From Sphingomonas liriopis (GTDB lineage: Bacteria; Pseudomonadota; Alphaproteobacteria; Sphingomonadales; Sphingomonadaceae): 64,000 bases of DNA. Numbering within the stretch: position 1 is the stretch's first letter; every line of letters begins with the position of its first letter. Where the stretch lies: NCBI RefSeq assembly GCF_024211255.1, contig NZ_JAMLDY010000014.1, positions 1 through 64,000 of the forward strand, in the 5' to 3' direction. The notes below the pieces were generated by a model. That model saw only the letters and a list, made by a program, of their open reading frames with translations. It ran no database searches and was not told the DNA's origin. Positions 1 to 7,071 of this stretch are shown piece after piece. Position numbers and translations under genes: made by a program.

Positions 1-444
1 CTCGCCCGTCGCATCGCCGCGCTCGAGGCCCGTATCGCCGACCTCGTCGCCCGCACCCCCGATCTCGCCCGACGGCAGACCGCCTTGCGCTCGGTCCCCG
101 GCATCGGACCCGTCCTCGCCCCCATGCTGCTCGCCATCATGCCCGAGCTCGGCACCCTCGACCGACGCCAGGCCGCCAGCCTCGCCGGCTGCGCACCCCA
201 TCCCAGGGACAGCGGCAGGAACACACCGCACCGCCGCCTCGCCGGCGGACGCCGCCAGATCAAACCCGCCCTCTTCGTCGCCGCCATGGCCGCCGCCCGA
301 GGCAAAAATCCCCTCGGCGACTTCTATCGGACCCTCCTCGCCAACGGCAAACCCAAGCGCCTCGCCATCGCCGCCCTCATGCGTAAGATCATCACCATCG
401 CCAACGCACGCATCCGCGATGCCCTCCCACCACACAACAACTGA
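1..444 (+). CDS. IS110-family transposase, C-terminal part
   Basis: The reading frame is open from the first base of the window, so the N-terminal half lies outside it. The visible part has the features of the C-terminal domain of IS110/IS116/IS902 transposases: a coiled lead-in, then SVPGIGPVLAPMLLA, LAGCAPHPRDSG and the closing KRLAIAALMRKIITIANA block. Members of the family carry out site-specific transposition with a DEDD catalytic domain, which would be in the missing N-terminal half. Whether the element is intact cannot be judged. The 230 bases after the stop hold no convincing gene. Confidence 0.85.
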   Translation, partial: LARRIAALEARIADLVARTPDLARRQTALRSVPGIGPVLAPMLLAIMPELGTLDRRQAASLAGCAPHPRDSGRNTPHRRLAGGRRQIKPALFVAAMAAARGKNPLGDFYRTLLANGKPKRLAIAALMRKIITIANARIRDALPPHNN

Positions 445-673
445 CTTGATGACGGGTGACTTGGGGCACCCGGCGTCCGCCTCAGATTGTTGCGCTAACC
501 CCGCACGCACCCCCGTTTGCGACGAGCCGAGCCGCGCTCGTCGCAAAGCATGTTGCGGTGCAGCAGCTTTCGTGATGCTTTGATGACCGTCGCGAGACGA
601 AGCCGTTAAGCTGGCTGTTAACCATCTTGGCGCATAGTCGGACGATGTTCACTGGCGGGGCGGGGTAACGAGC

Positions 674-1228
674 ATGGCTGTCAAGAGACCGGTCGAGGGC
701 GCGATGACGCTGGCCGAGATGAAGGAATTCGCAGGCTTTCCGGCGGCGACGCAGCGCTACATCCGGCGCAGTCTCGACATCGGGCTGGACCGCGATGACG
801 CGATGACGCGCTGGTCGCGCGACGTGGTCGAGGCGGCGAGCATCCGCGCGCAGGCGCGACTGTACCGCGCGCTGCCGCATCTGCGCCAGCTCGTCCCCGA
901 CGACGCCGATCTCGCCGCGGTCGAACCGTTCCTCGCGCCGCTCGTCACGCTGGTCGGCTTCGATCTGGGGCAGGGGCGGCTGACCAGCTTTTCGGCGTTC
1001 CGCTTCCTCTACGAACGGCTGATCGGCGCCGAGGCGCGGCCGTGGCTGCCGAGCGCCTTCTGTGCCGCGGCGGCGCTGCCGCACCTCCACCCGGAGCTGC
1101 GCCGCAAGCTGCTCCAGTCGATCAGCGAGGCGGCGGCGACCGCATCGGGCTGGTCGAACCGCCAGCCGGCGTTCTTCCCGCACTGGGTGGAGAAGGTCGA
1201 CACCGGATCGGCGGCGCTACCGCATTGA
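674..1228 (+). CDS. Hypothetical protein, 184 aa
   Basis: The ATG follows the purine-rich stretch GGGGTAACGAGC. The product is soluble and mostly helical, with no signal peptide or membrane segment, and contains acidic and arginine-rich helices such as RSLDIGLDRDDAMTRWSRDV. I do not recognise the family. An overlapping open frame on the other strand is arginine-rich and looks like a high-GC shadow. The gene stands alone between the transposase remnant and a repeat. Confidence 0.6.
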   Translation: MAVKRPVEGAMTLAEMKEFAGFPAATQRYIRRSLDIGLDRDDAMTRWSRDVVEAASIRAQARLYRALPHLRQLVPDDADLAAVEPFLAPLVTLVGFDLGQGRLTSFSAFRFLYERLIGAEARPWLPSAFCAAAALPHLHPELRRKLLQSISEAAATASGWSNRQPAFFPHWVEKVDTGSAALPH

Positions 1229-1243
1229 CGCGGCCGTCACCCC

Positions 1244-1314
1244 GCCGTTCGCCCTGAGCCTGTCGAAGGGCATTGAGACTCATCGTACTTCGACAAGCTC
1301 AGCACGAACGGAGG
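1244..1314. repeat. REP-like inverted repeat, copy 1
   Basis: Two imperfect arms face each other: CCGTTCGCCCTGAGCCTGTC near 1245 and its counterpart CTTCGACAAGCTCAGCACG near 1289. This is the widespread intergenic palindrome with a CTGAGC-TGTCGAAG core. A second copy lies at 58844-58914. It sits between the convergent genes 674-1228 and 1351-2082 and could act as a transcription boundary. Confidence 0.8.
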
Positions 1315-1350
1315 GATGGAGGCCGCGTACCGAAACGGCTGCCGGCCACG

Positions 1351-2082
1351 CTACCGGCACGCCCGCCACCCCATCGCGCCGCGGTTCGCCTGGTCGAGGT
1401 GCAGGTGATCGCGATGCGCCGCATTGTAATCGGGCGACAGCGTCGTGCTGAACAACCGGCAGGCGCCGTCGCGCACCTCGCGCAGGAACGCGGCCTTGGC
1501 GCCGTCGCCCCGCCAGTCGCCGACCACCGTGATCCGCGTCCCGTCCGCCAGCCGGAACCCGGCGATGTCGACCGCGTCGGCGGTGGCATGCTCGCTCATC
1601 GTCCCGGCGTCGCGGCCGTAGATGCGGCGGCACGAATAGCTGCCGAAATGGTCGATCGACGCCACTCGGTCGCCGAAATGCCGCTGCGCCGCGGGTTGCA
1701 CAACGTCCCATTCCCACATCGCCAGCGCCGCCGCGACCGGGCAGGCGATGCCGAGGCCCGCCGGATGGAACGCGATTCCCCGCGCGCCGCCCTCGCCGAA
1801 GCGCACGGCGTCGTCATAGCCGCAACCGCCCCCGCCGTCGCGCGGCGGCAGCGCGGTATAACGGACTCCAGCGGCGTCGAGTTTCGCACGGCACAGCGCG
1901 AAATTCCCGGTCAGCGCGGTCAGCTTGCGGCCCGTCGACAGGCCGATCGGCGCACCGAGGTCGAGCGGCGTCCACGGCATGTCCTGCGGCCGGCCCCTCG
2001 CCCAGGCCCAGAGCAACATCGCCGCGGCGGCGATCAGCGCAGCCGCGAACAGCAAGCCGATCGTCCGGCGCAGCGCGCGCAT
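1351..2082 (-). CDS. Extensin-like C-terminal domain protein
   Basis: The 243-residue product has an N-terminal hydrophobic anchor (about residues 6-24), then the cysteine-containing extensin-like C domain. Recognisable blocks are CRAKLDAAGV, GCGYDDAV, ACPVAAALAMWEWDVVQPAA, HFGSYSCRRIYGR, SEHATADAVDIAGF and the histidine-rich end HRDHLHLDQA. The family is common in alphaproteobacteria and is thought to act in the envelope; its biochemical role is unproven. The ATG overlaps the stop of the upstream NUDIX gene by one base (TGATG), so the two are probably co-translated. Confidence 0.85.
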   Translation of the reverse strand: MRALRRTIGLLFAAALIAAAAMLLWAWARGRPQDMPWTPLDLGAPIGLSTGRKLTALTGNFALCRAKLDAAGVRYTALPPRDGGGGCGYDDAVRFGEGGARGIAFHPAGLGIACPVAAALAMWEWDVVQPAAQRHFGDRVASIDHFGSYSCRRIYGRDAGTMSEHATADAVDIAGFRLADGTRITVVGDWRGDGAKAAFLREVRDGACRLFSTTLSPDYNAAHRDHLHLDQANRGAMGWRACR

Positions 2083-2825
2083 CAGCCGCGCACCGCCGCA
2101 GTGACGGGTTCGGCGCTGACCGGATAGCCGAGGTCGTCGGGAATGCAGAGATGCGCGACGCCGCCGCGGTCGTCGTAGAAGGGCGTGATCGCCCGGATCG
2201 GATGCGCCGCCGCCTGCGCCACCGCGGCCTCGTAATCGGCGAACAGCGCGAGGCGTTCGAGGTTGCGGCGCGTCGGATAGATAATCGTCGCGCGGCCTGC
2301 GTCGGCCTCGGCGAGCAGGTCGGCGGCGGTGGTCCAGGTCAGCGCCACGGTCTCGGTCGCATCGACGCTCGCCTCGCCGTCGGGCGCGCGGGCGAGGAAG
2401 AACAGGGTATCGAAGATCCGCATACCCGGATGGTCGGGCAGCCAGCGCGCGAACGGCACCAACCGGTCGAGGTTGAGCGCGATGCCCTCGTCGGCGAGGA
2501 TCGCGGCGAAGGCATCGCCTGCGTGCAACCGCGCGCGCATCGCCGCCAGTCGGTCGGGTGCGGGCGCCGGATCGAGGCCGATCGCAAGACCCGCCTCCTC
2601 GATCGTCTCGCGGATCGCCGCGATCCGCGCCGGCGCGTCCGGCCCGGCATCCAGCGTCGCGGCGAGCGCATGGTCGCCGGGATCGATCCGCCCGCCCGGA
2701 AACACCATCGCGCCGCCGGCGAACGCCATCGCCTTGGCACGCTCGACCATCAGCAGCTCGGGCCGATGGCCCGCACGGTCGCGCAGAATGACGAGGGTCG
2801 CGGCGGGAATCGGATCGTTGGCCAT
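2082..2825 (-). CDS. NUDIX hydrolase
   Basis: The 247-residue protein begins MANDPIPAATLVILRD. It carries a NUDIX box in the form GGRIDPGDH followed by a helix with RETIEEAG, which supplies the metal-binding glutamates. Long-form NUDIX proteins of this type (related to RNPP/CoA pyrophosphohydrolases) cleave nucleoside diphosphate-X compounds; the substrate cannot be told here. The start at 2825 is chosen because an upstream extension runs into the phage attachment site. Prophage insertion lies 52 bases upstream, so the native promoter region may have been replaced by phage sequence. Confidence 0.85.
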   Translation of the reverse strand: MANDPIPAATLVILRDRAGHRPELLMVERAKAMAFAGGAMVFPGGRIDPGDHALAATLDAGPDAPARIAAIRETIEEAGLAIGLDPAPAPDRLAAMRARLHAGDAFAAILADEGIALNLDRLVPFARWLPDHPGMRIFDTLFFLARAPDGEASVDATETVALTWTTAADLLAEADAGRATIIYPTRRNLERLALFADYEAAVAQAAAHPIRAITPFYDDRGGVAHLCIPDDLGYPVSAEPVTAAVRG

Positions 2826-2876
2826 GGCCCGCTGTAACGCGTGGCGCACGGGTTGGGAGCCGGTCATTCGGGCTGG

Positions 2877-2900
2877 CGGGGTGGTGGTGGAGCTGAGGGG
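2877..2900. other. attL core (24-bp direct repeat)
   Basis: These 24 bases are identical to 47299-47322. They include TGGTGGAGCTGAGGGG, the reverse complement of the 3' end of the tRNA-Ala gene with its CCA. The tRNA itself is complete only at the right end, as expected when a phage integrates into a tRNA 3' end and carries a copy of that end. Confidence 0.9.
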
Positions 2901-2934
2901 GCAGCAACAAACGAGGCGGGACATCCACTTAGCG

Positions 2935-2999
2935 TGTCTAACCCGCCTCGATTGAGCAACGGAAACCCGCCGCGTCCGATGGTTAATGTCTAACCGGTC
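2935..2999 (+). promoter_or_regulatory. Left integrase arm-type sites (two)
   Basis: TGTCTAACC occurs at 2935-2943 and 2987-2995, 35 and 87 bases inside attL. The same nonamer occurs twice, inverted, at 47233-47259 beside attR. Repeats of this kind flanking both ends of a prophage are typical of arm sites bound by the N-terminal domain of a tyrosine integrase. The first copy also lies in an imperfect palindrome (GAGGCGGG at 2913, CCCGCCTC at 2942). Function is inferred from position. Confidence 0.55.
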
Positions 3000-3114
3000 A
3001 GCCGGGTGATTTCGGCTTCGTGAGCTTGTCCAGCTTCGACTGCGCGGCGGTCGCCGCCGCCTGGATCAGCAGTGCGCCGACGATCGATCCGAGGCTCTTC
3101 AACAGGCTGTTCAT
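2998..3114 (-). CDS. Small protein, 38 aa, end of lysis cassette
   Basis: The start codon overlaps the stop of the endolysin gene as ATGA (3111-3114), which implies translational coupling. The product begins MNSLLKSLGSIVGALLIQAA and ends in a lysine-rich tail (SKLDKLTKPKSPG). The first 25 residues are hydrophobic or amphipathic, so it may associate with the membrane. It could be a pinholin- or spanin-like accessory, but no family is recognisable. Its stop lies in the second left arm-type site. Confidence 0.55.
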   Translation of the reverse strand: MNSLLKSLGSIVGALLIQAAATAAQSKLDKLTKPKSPG

Positions 3115-3617
3115 ACGACCTTCCCCCCATCAACCGCCGCAACATCGCAGCGGAAGTCCCCACACGCGGCCGGCATCCCCTGGCTCACCGGCCAGTAGAA
3201 GCCCTTTACGCGCGACCGCGCGAACCGCGCGACATTCACCGCGTCGCCCTGGTTGCCGCCCAGCAGCCACACGAAATCCTTATCGGCGCCGACGCAAAGC
3301 CCGACATGGCCGAGCGAGGGATGCGCCGGCACCCGCTCGATGACGGCGATCGCGCCCAAGGCCGGCTTCGGCAGCAGCTGGAACAGCGTGCTCGAGCAGA
3401 ACGATTTTGCCGCCGGCGACGCGGTGCCCTTTACCCCGACGCCTTCGAGCATCGCGTTCACGAAGATGGCGCACCACGGCACCGCCTCTTCGCTGCCCTT
3501 CATCCAGGAGCAGCGATCGGCCGCGCGGTACGCGATGATCCGCGGGTTGTCCTTCGCGCCCTTCACCTCGCGCGTACCAACCTCGGCGCGCGCGGGCTTC
3601 ATCCATTTCGGCTCCAT
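3111..3617 (-). CDS. Phage endolysin, TIGR02594/CHAP-like
   Basis: This 168-residue cysteine peptidase-like protein resembles the TIGR02594 group of phage lysins. It has the nucleophile block EEAVPWCAIFVNAML (Cys49), the histidine block HPSLGHVGLCVG (His104) and a downstream GGNQGDAVN polar residue, in the order of the CHAP/NlpC-P60 fold. It is expected to cut peptidoglycan at lysis. A strong ribosome site (AAGGGGGGAA) precedes the ATG. It is the third gene of a four-gene leftward lysis cassette. Confidence 0.8.
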   Translation of the reverse strand: MEPKWMKPARAEVGTREVKGAKDNPRIIAYRAADRCSWMKGSEEAVPWCAIFVNAMLEGVGVKGTASPAAKSFCSSTLFQLLPKPALGAIAVIERVPAHPSLGHVGLCVGADKDFVWLLGGNQGDAVNVARFARSRVKGFYWPVSQGMPAACGDFRCDVAAVDGGKVV

Positions 3618-3635
3618 ATTCCCCCCTTGGTGTGG

Positions 3636-3905
3636 CTACAGCCTGTCGAGCAGACGGAGCATCGCCGGGGGGACTGGCTCCATGGTTGGCGCAGCATGGA
3701 CCTGCCGCAGAAGATAGCCCGCGCCATCAGCCACGCGGGTGGCCATGCCGCCGATCGCGTCGGCCGCGCCGTCGCAGCTGATGCTCATCCGCAACGCCCG
3801 CGCGCGAACGGTGACGGCGCGGTGCTGGGCGTTGGCGTCGGCGATCGCCGCGTCGACGGCGGTCGTATCCAAGGGTCGGAAGGCGCGGGCGAGACGTGCG
3901 AACAT
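3636..3905 (-). CDS. Lysis-cassette hypothetical protein, 89 aa
   Basis: The gene lies two bases after a one-TM gene and 18 bases before the endolysin, with AGGAACTGACC before the ATG. The product starts MFARLARAFRPLDTTAVDAA and is alanine- and arginine-rich without a clear membrane helix. Its position between a holin-like protein and the endolysin suggests a lysis role, perhaps spanin-like, but the sequence shows no diagnostic motif. Confidence 0.55.
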   Translation of the reverse strand: MFARLARAFRPLDTTAVDAAIADANAQHRAVTVRARALRMSISCDGAADAIGGMATRVADGAGYLLRQVHAAPTMEPVPPAMLRLLDRL

Positions 3906-3907
3906 GG

Positions 3908-4129
3908 TCAGTTCCTTGCTCCGGTTCGGACCGCATCAAGGATGCGGTCGAGGACCCCCTTCACCTCAGAGGTGGAAACGGCCTGCGCGGTCGCAAGGTC
4001 CGCCATCTGCTTCATGAGCGCCGTGCATTGCGCGTCTTTCCGGAGCGCGAACCAGACGGCCAGCGTCGCGATGCCCCCGCCGGGGATCACGCCGATCAAG
4101 CCATTGATGATGTCTGTACCCACGCTCAA
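3908..4129 (-). CDS. Holin-like one-TM protein, 73 aa
   Basis: The N-terminal half holds one hydrophobic stretch (IINGLIGVIPGGGIATLAVW, about residues 8-28). A charged, helical C-terminal half follows (KDAQCTALMKQMADLATAQA). Size, topology and place at the head of the lysis cassette fit a small holin or a holin-associated protein. No named holin family is evident. Confidence 0.6.
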   Translation of the reverse strand: MSVGTDIINGLIGVIPGGGIATLAVWFALRKDAQCTALMKQMADLATAQAVSTSEVKGVLDRILDAVRTGARN

Positions 4130-4197
4130 CCCCCGACAATCCGCCGAGCAGGCGGGAACATGGGGGGAGTGACGCCGTTATAGCAGCACCCCCCCGG

Positions 4198-4226
4198 CCG
4201 CGCCAGCATTCCCCCTGCTGGCGCGG
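4198..4226. terminator. Hairpin between tail and lysis genes
   Basis: An 11-bp perfect stem, CCGCGCCAGCA with TGCTGGCGCGG, encloses a seven-base loop just downstream of the tail gene stop at 4234. There is no U-tract on the leftward strand, so it may stabilise or attenuate the late transcript rather than end it. On the other strand it is followed by TCTTCCTTT. Confidence 0.5.
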
Positions 4227-4233
4227 TCTTCCT

Positions 4234-5064
4234 TTAGCTGTTGATGACCGACGCCGGGGTGTTCCAGCCGTCCTGGTAGAACCGGCCGCCCGGTCCGAAT
4301 GCCTCCGTGAATGCGACTTGGTCGATCGCGTCAAGCTGGGCAAACGATAAGCCGGAAGCAGGAATATCGACGAGATGTTCGCTATAGAACACGGTCGATC
4401 GGCCATTCATGTCGTTCAGACCGCCATAGGGCGGCGAGTTTCCGAAGAAGAACCCGCCCGCGTTCAGCGTCGGCTCCGAGCTTGGGCTACCTGTCCAGCC
4501 GGTCGGCGCATAGAACACACTGCGCTGTGGGCCCAACACGTTCTGAGATGCCCCGGCGATGAGATAGTTGCTCGCGGCGCTGCCATAGTTGCCGATGAAA
4601 ACATCCACGGTATTTGCGGCGCTGGGAGCTGCGCGAGTTACAACCTGCCAGACGAAGTAGACCTTCCCGCGGGTCGGATTAGCGGCGATCCATGCCGTCA
4701 TCGGAGGTGGCAGAGTGACACCCCCGGTTTTCCCGCCGCGCCCGCTTGCGGACAAGATCGCATGAAGCGCCCCGCGCGACGTCCGCTGGAACGCGATCTT
4801 GGTCGGGTCAAGCGGATCATAAGAAAACTGCGCAGCAAGAGATGCTGCCGTCTGTCCGCCTCCGATCAAGGCTGCGGCCGACTGCCAAGCGACATTCGGC
4901 TTGGACCCGGCGCCGATACCGTCGGGCCACGCCCCCTGCGAATGCGTCGGTTCGACCAGCATCAGCGATCCAGGATTGATCCTTGCGTCGATGCTCGAAG
5001 CATATGGCAGTGTCGGGTCGGGATCGACTGCGGACGGAACTACGATATCAAGACCGATAGCCAT
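4234..5064 (-). CDS. Tail-associated protein, 276 aa
   Basis: The gene is one base from the tail-fibre stop (ATG at 5064), so it is part of the tail module. The product is rich in Gly, Ser and Ala with beta-type segments such as VYFVWQVVTRAAPSAANTVD and a closing EAFGPGGRFYQDGW. It has no membrane segment. A receptor-binding tip, adhesin or fibre chaperone are all possible from the position; I do not recognise the family. Confidence 0.6.
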   Translation of the reverse strand: MAIGLDIVVPSAVDPDPTLPYASSIDARINPGSLMLVEPTHSQGAWPDGIGAGSKPNVAWQSAAALIGGGQTAASLAAQFSYDPLDPTKIAFQRTSRGALHAILSASGRGGKTGGVTLPPPMTAWIAANPTRGKVYFVWQVVTRAAPSAANTVDVFIGNYGSAASNYLIAGASQNVLGPQRSVFYAPTGWTGSPSSEPTLNAGGFFFGNSPPYGGLNDMNGRSTVFYSEHLVDIPASGLSFAQLDAIDQVAFTEAFGPGGRFYQDGWNTPASVINS

Positions 5065-6987
5065 TTAAAGCCACTCCAGTTCTGTCAGGCGTTGGTTAAC
5101 GAGGTAGGCGATCAGCTTATAAAAGTGTGAGTTGCCGTGCGTGGGATCGACCCGAATAGATGGCGGCACATTGCCGATTGCCATTGCGTCGAGGTCGTCC
5201 TGCGTGGGCGTGATGCCTTCCCGAGCCAGCGCGGCGGGCGATGAAAGGTAAGCCCGCAGGTTCACAAACCTGCGTCCGAACGCAGCCAAGAATGCGGCCT
5301 CCATCGGTGCGCGGTACGATGCGCCACCCGTCGTCAAACCCAATACGAGCCACCGCTTATTCGCGCGGCGTAGCTCCTCGATCAGGTGGCGTTGCCGAGC
5401 GATGATCGCAGTGGCGTCGTTCGTGGCGTCGTTCTGCCCCCAGAACATGATCATGATGTCGCCGAGCCTGGACTCGAAAGCATCGGTGATAAGCGGGAGC
5501 GGGTACGGCACAGGCACTGCGGCGCCAGGTGCCGATCGCGTGAACGTGTATTGCACGCCAGGCGAGTTTGGCGCCGCCGGCCCCAGGACGCCGACCACAC
5601 CAGCCAACTTGCAGGGGTTGATCCCGCTGTTCCCCCCTTGGATCAGCGGCTGAACCGCAGCGCCGTCGGCAGTGGACAGCGACACATTGACAGGTCCGCT
5701 AGTCGGAATTTGACCGCCGGCAACGGTCACGACAAACGGGTCTGCCCCCATGCGTCCGGCGATCGTGGCGGACGTCTCTCCTCCGATGCCCAAATTGCGA
5801 ACGGTGCGCCCGGTCAGGTCGGCCAGATATTCCGGATATGACCGGCCGTTTTCGTCACCGGCGCCGAGCGTCAGACTGTCGCCAGCGCAGCAGATATCGG
5901 GACCGGAAACACCGCCACCGGACGAACCGCCTAGGCGGTCGCGCAAGGTCAGCGTCAGATCGTCATCCATCCGCGCGGATGCGGGGATCGTCATGCGTCG
6001 CGGGTAAAGGCCGCGCGCGATCGTCACGTCGTACAGCAGCCTGGACCCAACGACGAGACGCTGCAGAGTGGCAACTTCGGGTCCGGTCGGGCGCGCGATC
6101 CGATCGCGCAGGAGAGGAACGAGGGGGCTGTCATCCAGGCGGGTTTCGGCGGCCTTCAACATGAGCCGATTGAACATCATCCCCACGCCCGGAAGCCACG
6201 AGCCAAGTTCGCGGATGCCCCAAAGCACGCGAAGGATTTTGCCTCCGTTCGCTTCGACGCCTGTCTTGCGCGGCAGAATGTCCGCCGTGTTGGCCAACAG
6301 CTGCTGCGTTTCGTCGCGCGCTTCCTGCGCCTGCTCCACCGCCATCTCGACGTCGATCAGTGCCAAGTTGGCGATACGGGTCCAGCCCGATGGATTGCCG
6401 CCGACGTAGCTATAGACGCCGGCATTGGGAACTTGGGCGCCGGTACCGGTCGGGTCTTTCACCGGATCGTGGTGGGAGCCGCCATCCGCTTCGAGAACGA
6501 TAGCGCCATCGCCAGCTGTGCCAACGATCGCGGCCAGTGCAGCCCATGTCTCGAGTGCCCGGCCGACACCGGTGTTGGCGATCGCTTCGACACGATCACG
6601 TTGCGCTTTGGCGGATTGGGCAAATCCGGCCGCCTCTCCGGCCGAAGCGTCCGCCGCTTCGGCTTGCGCTGCAGCCTCTGCGACACTCGCATCGAGGTTC
6701 CCCAATCGTTCGTTGATGGTCGGCAGGTCGAAAATCTCGACCGCCGGGACAAAAATCGACCGGTTCCCATACGTCATCTTGAGGTCGTAAACACCGTTCG
6801 GCGCGTAGAAGCCGAAGCGGCCAACGTCGTCGGTCAGGATCGGATTGTCTGCAGGGTCACTGTTGGGGTCGTTCGCTCCGAAGATTGCCGCAACCTCGGA
6901 GGTACCCGCGAGCGTGACCAGGATCGACGCGCGCTGCACTGGCAGGCCCGTCGCATCGCTGAGCACCTTCTCGTTATATCGCTTCAT
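5065..6987 (-). CDS. Tail fibre/spike with SGNH hydrolase domain
   Basis: The 640-residue product begins MKRYNEKVLSDATGLPVQ. It has an N-terminal virion-binding region and an alanine-rich coiled coil (about residues 100-140). A C-terminal SGNH/GDSL esterase domain follows, with block I ICCAGDSLTLGAG (Ser near 371), block III FWGQNDATND (near 516) and the catalytic DPTHGNSHF (Asp/His near 614). Such domains in tail spikes deacetylate or cleave surface polysaccharide, so this is the likely host-recognition depolymerase. The start at 6987 is preferred for its GGGGA ribosome site; an upstream in-frame start would add 17 poorly matching residues. Confidence 0.82.
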   Translation of the reverse strand: MKRYNEKVLSDATGLPVQRASILVTLAGTSEVAAIFGANDPNSDPADNPILTDDVGRFGFYAPNGVYDLKMTYGNRSIFVPAVEIFDLPTINERLGNLDASVAEAAAQAEAADASAGEAAGFAQSAKAQRDRVEAIANTGVGRALETWAALAAIVGTAGDGAIVLEADGGSHHDPVKDPTGTGAQVPNAGVYSYVGGNPSGWTRIANLALIDVEMAVEQAQEARDETQQLLANTADILPRKTGVEANGGKILRVLWGIRELGSWLPGVGMMFNRLMLKAAETRLDDSPLVPLLRDRIARPTGPEVATLQRLVVGSRLLYDVTIARGLYPRRMTIPASARMDDDLTLTLRDRLGGSSGGGVSGPDICCAGDSLTLGAGDENGRSYPEYLADLTGRTVRNLGIGGETSATIAGRMGADPFVVTVAGGQIPTSGPVNVSLSTADGAAVQPLIQGGNSGINPCKLAGVVGVLGPAAPNSPGVQYTFTRSAPGAAVPVPYPLPLITDAFESRLGDIMIMFWGQNDATNDATAIIARQRHLIEELRRANKRWLVLGLTTGGASYRAPMEAAFLAAFGRRFVNLRAYLSSPAALAREGITPTQDDLDAMAIGNVPPSIRVDPTHGNSHFYKLIAYLVNQRLTELEWL

Positions 6988-7071
6988 GAAAATCCCCACG
7001 ATCAATCGGCAGAAGCCGGCCAGCTTCGGGGGGACCATCTCAATAGCAGACGCGCGCTCGCCCTTCCAGCG

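Noticed and set aside
445..673. Terminal inverted repeat of the IS110 element
   Set aside because: The left end is outside the window and no convincing end sequence can be defined from one side.
482..1183. Open minus-strand frame opposite the hypothetical gene at 674-1228
   Set aside because: Arginine/alanine-rich shadow of a high-GC gene, with no domain character; the plus-strand frame has a better start and composition.
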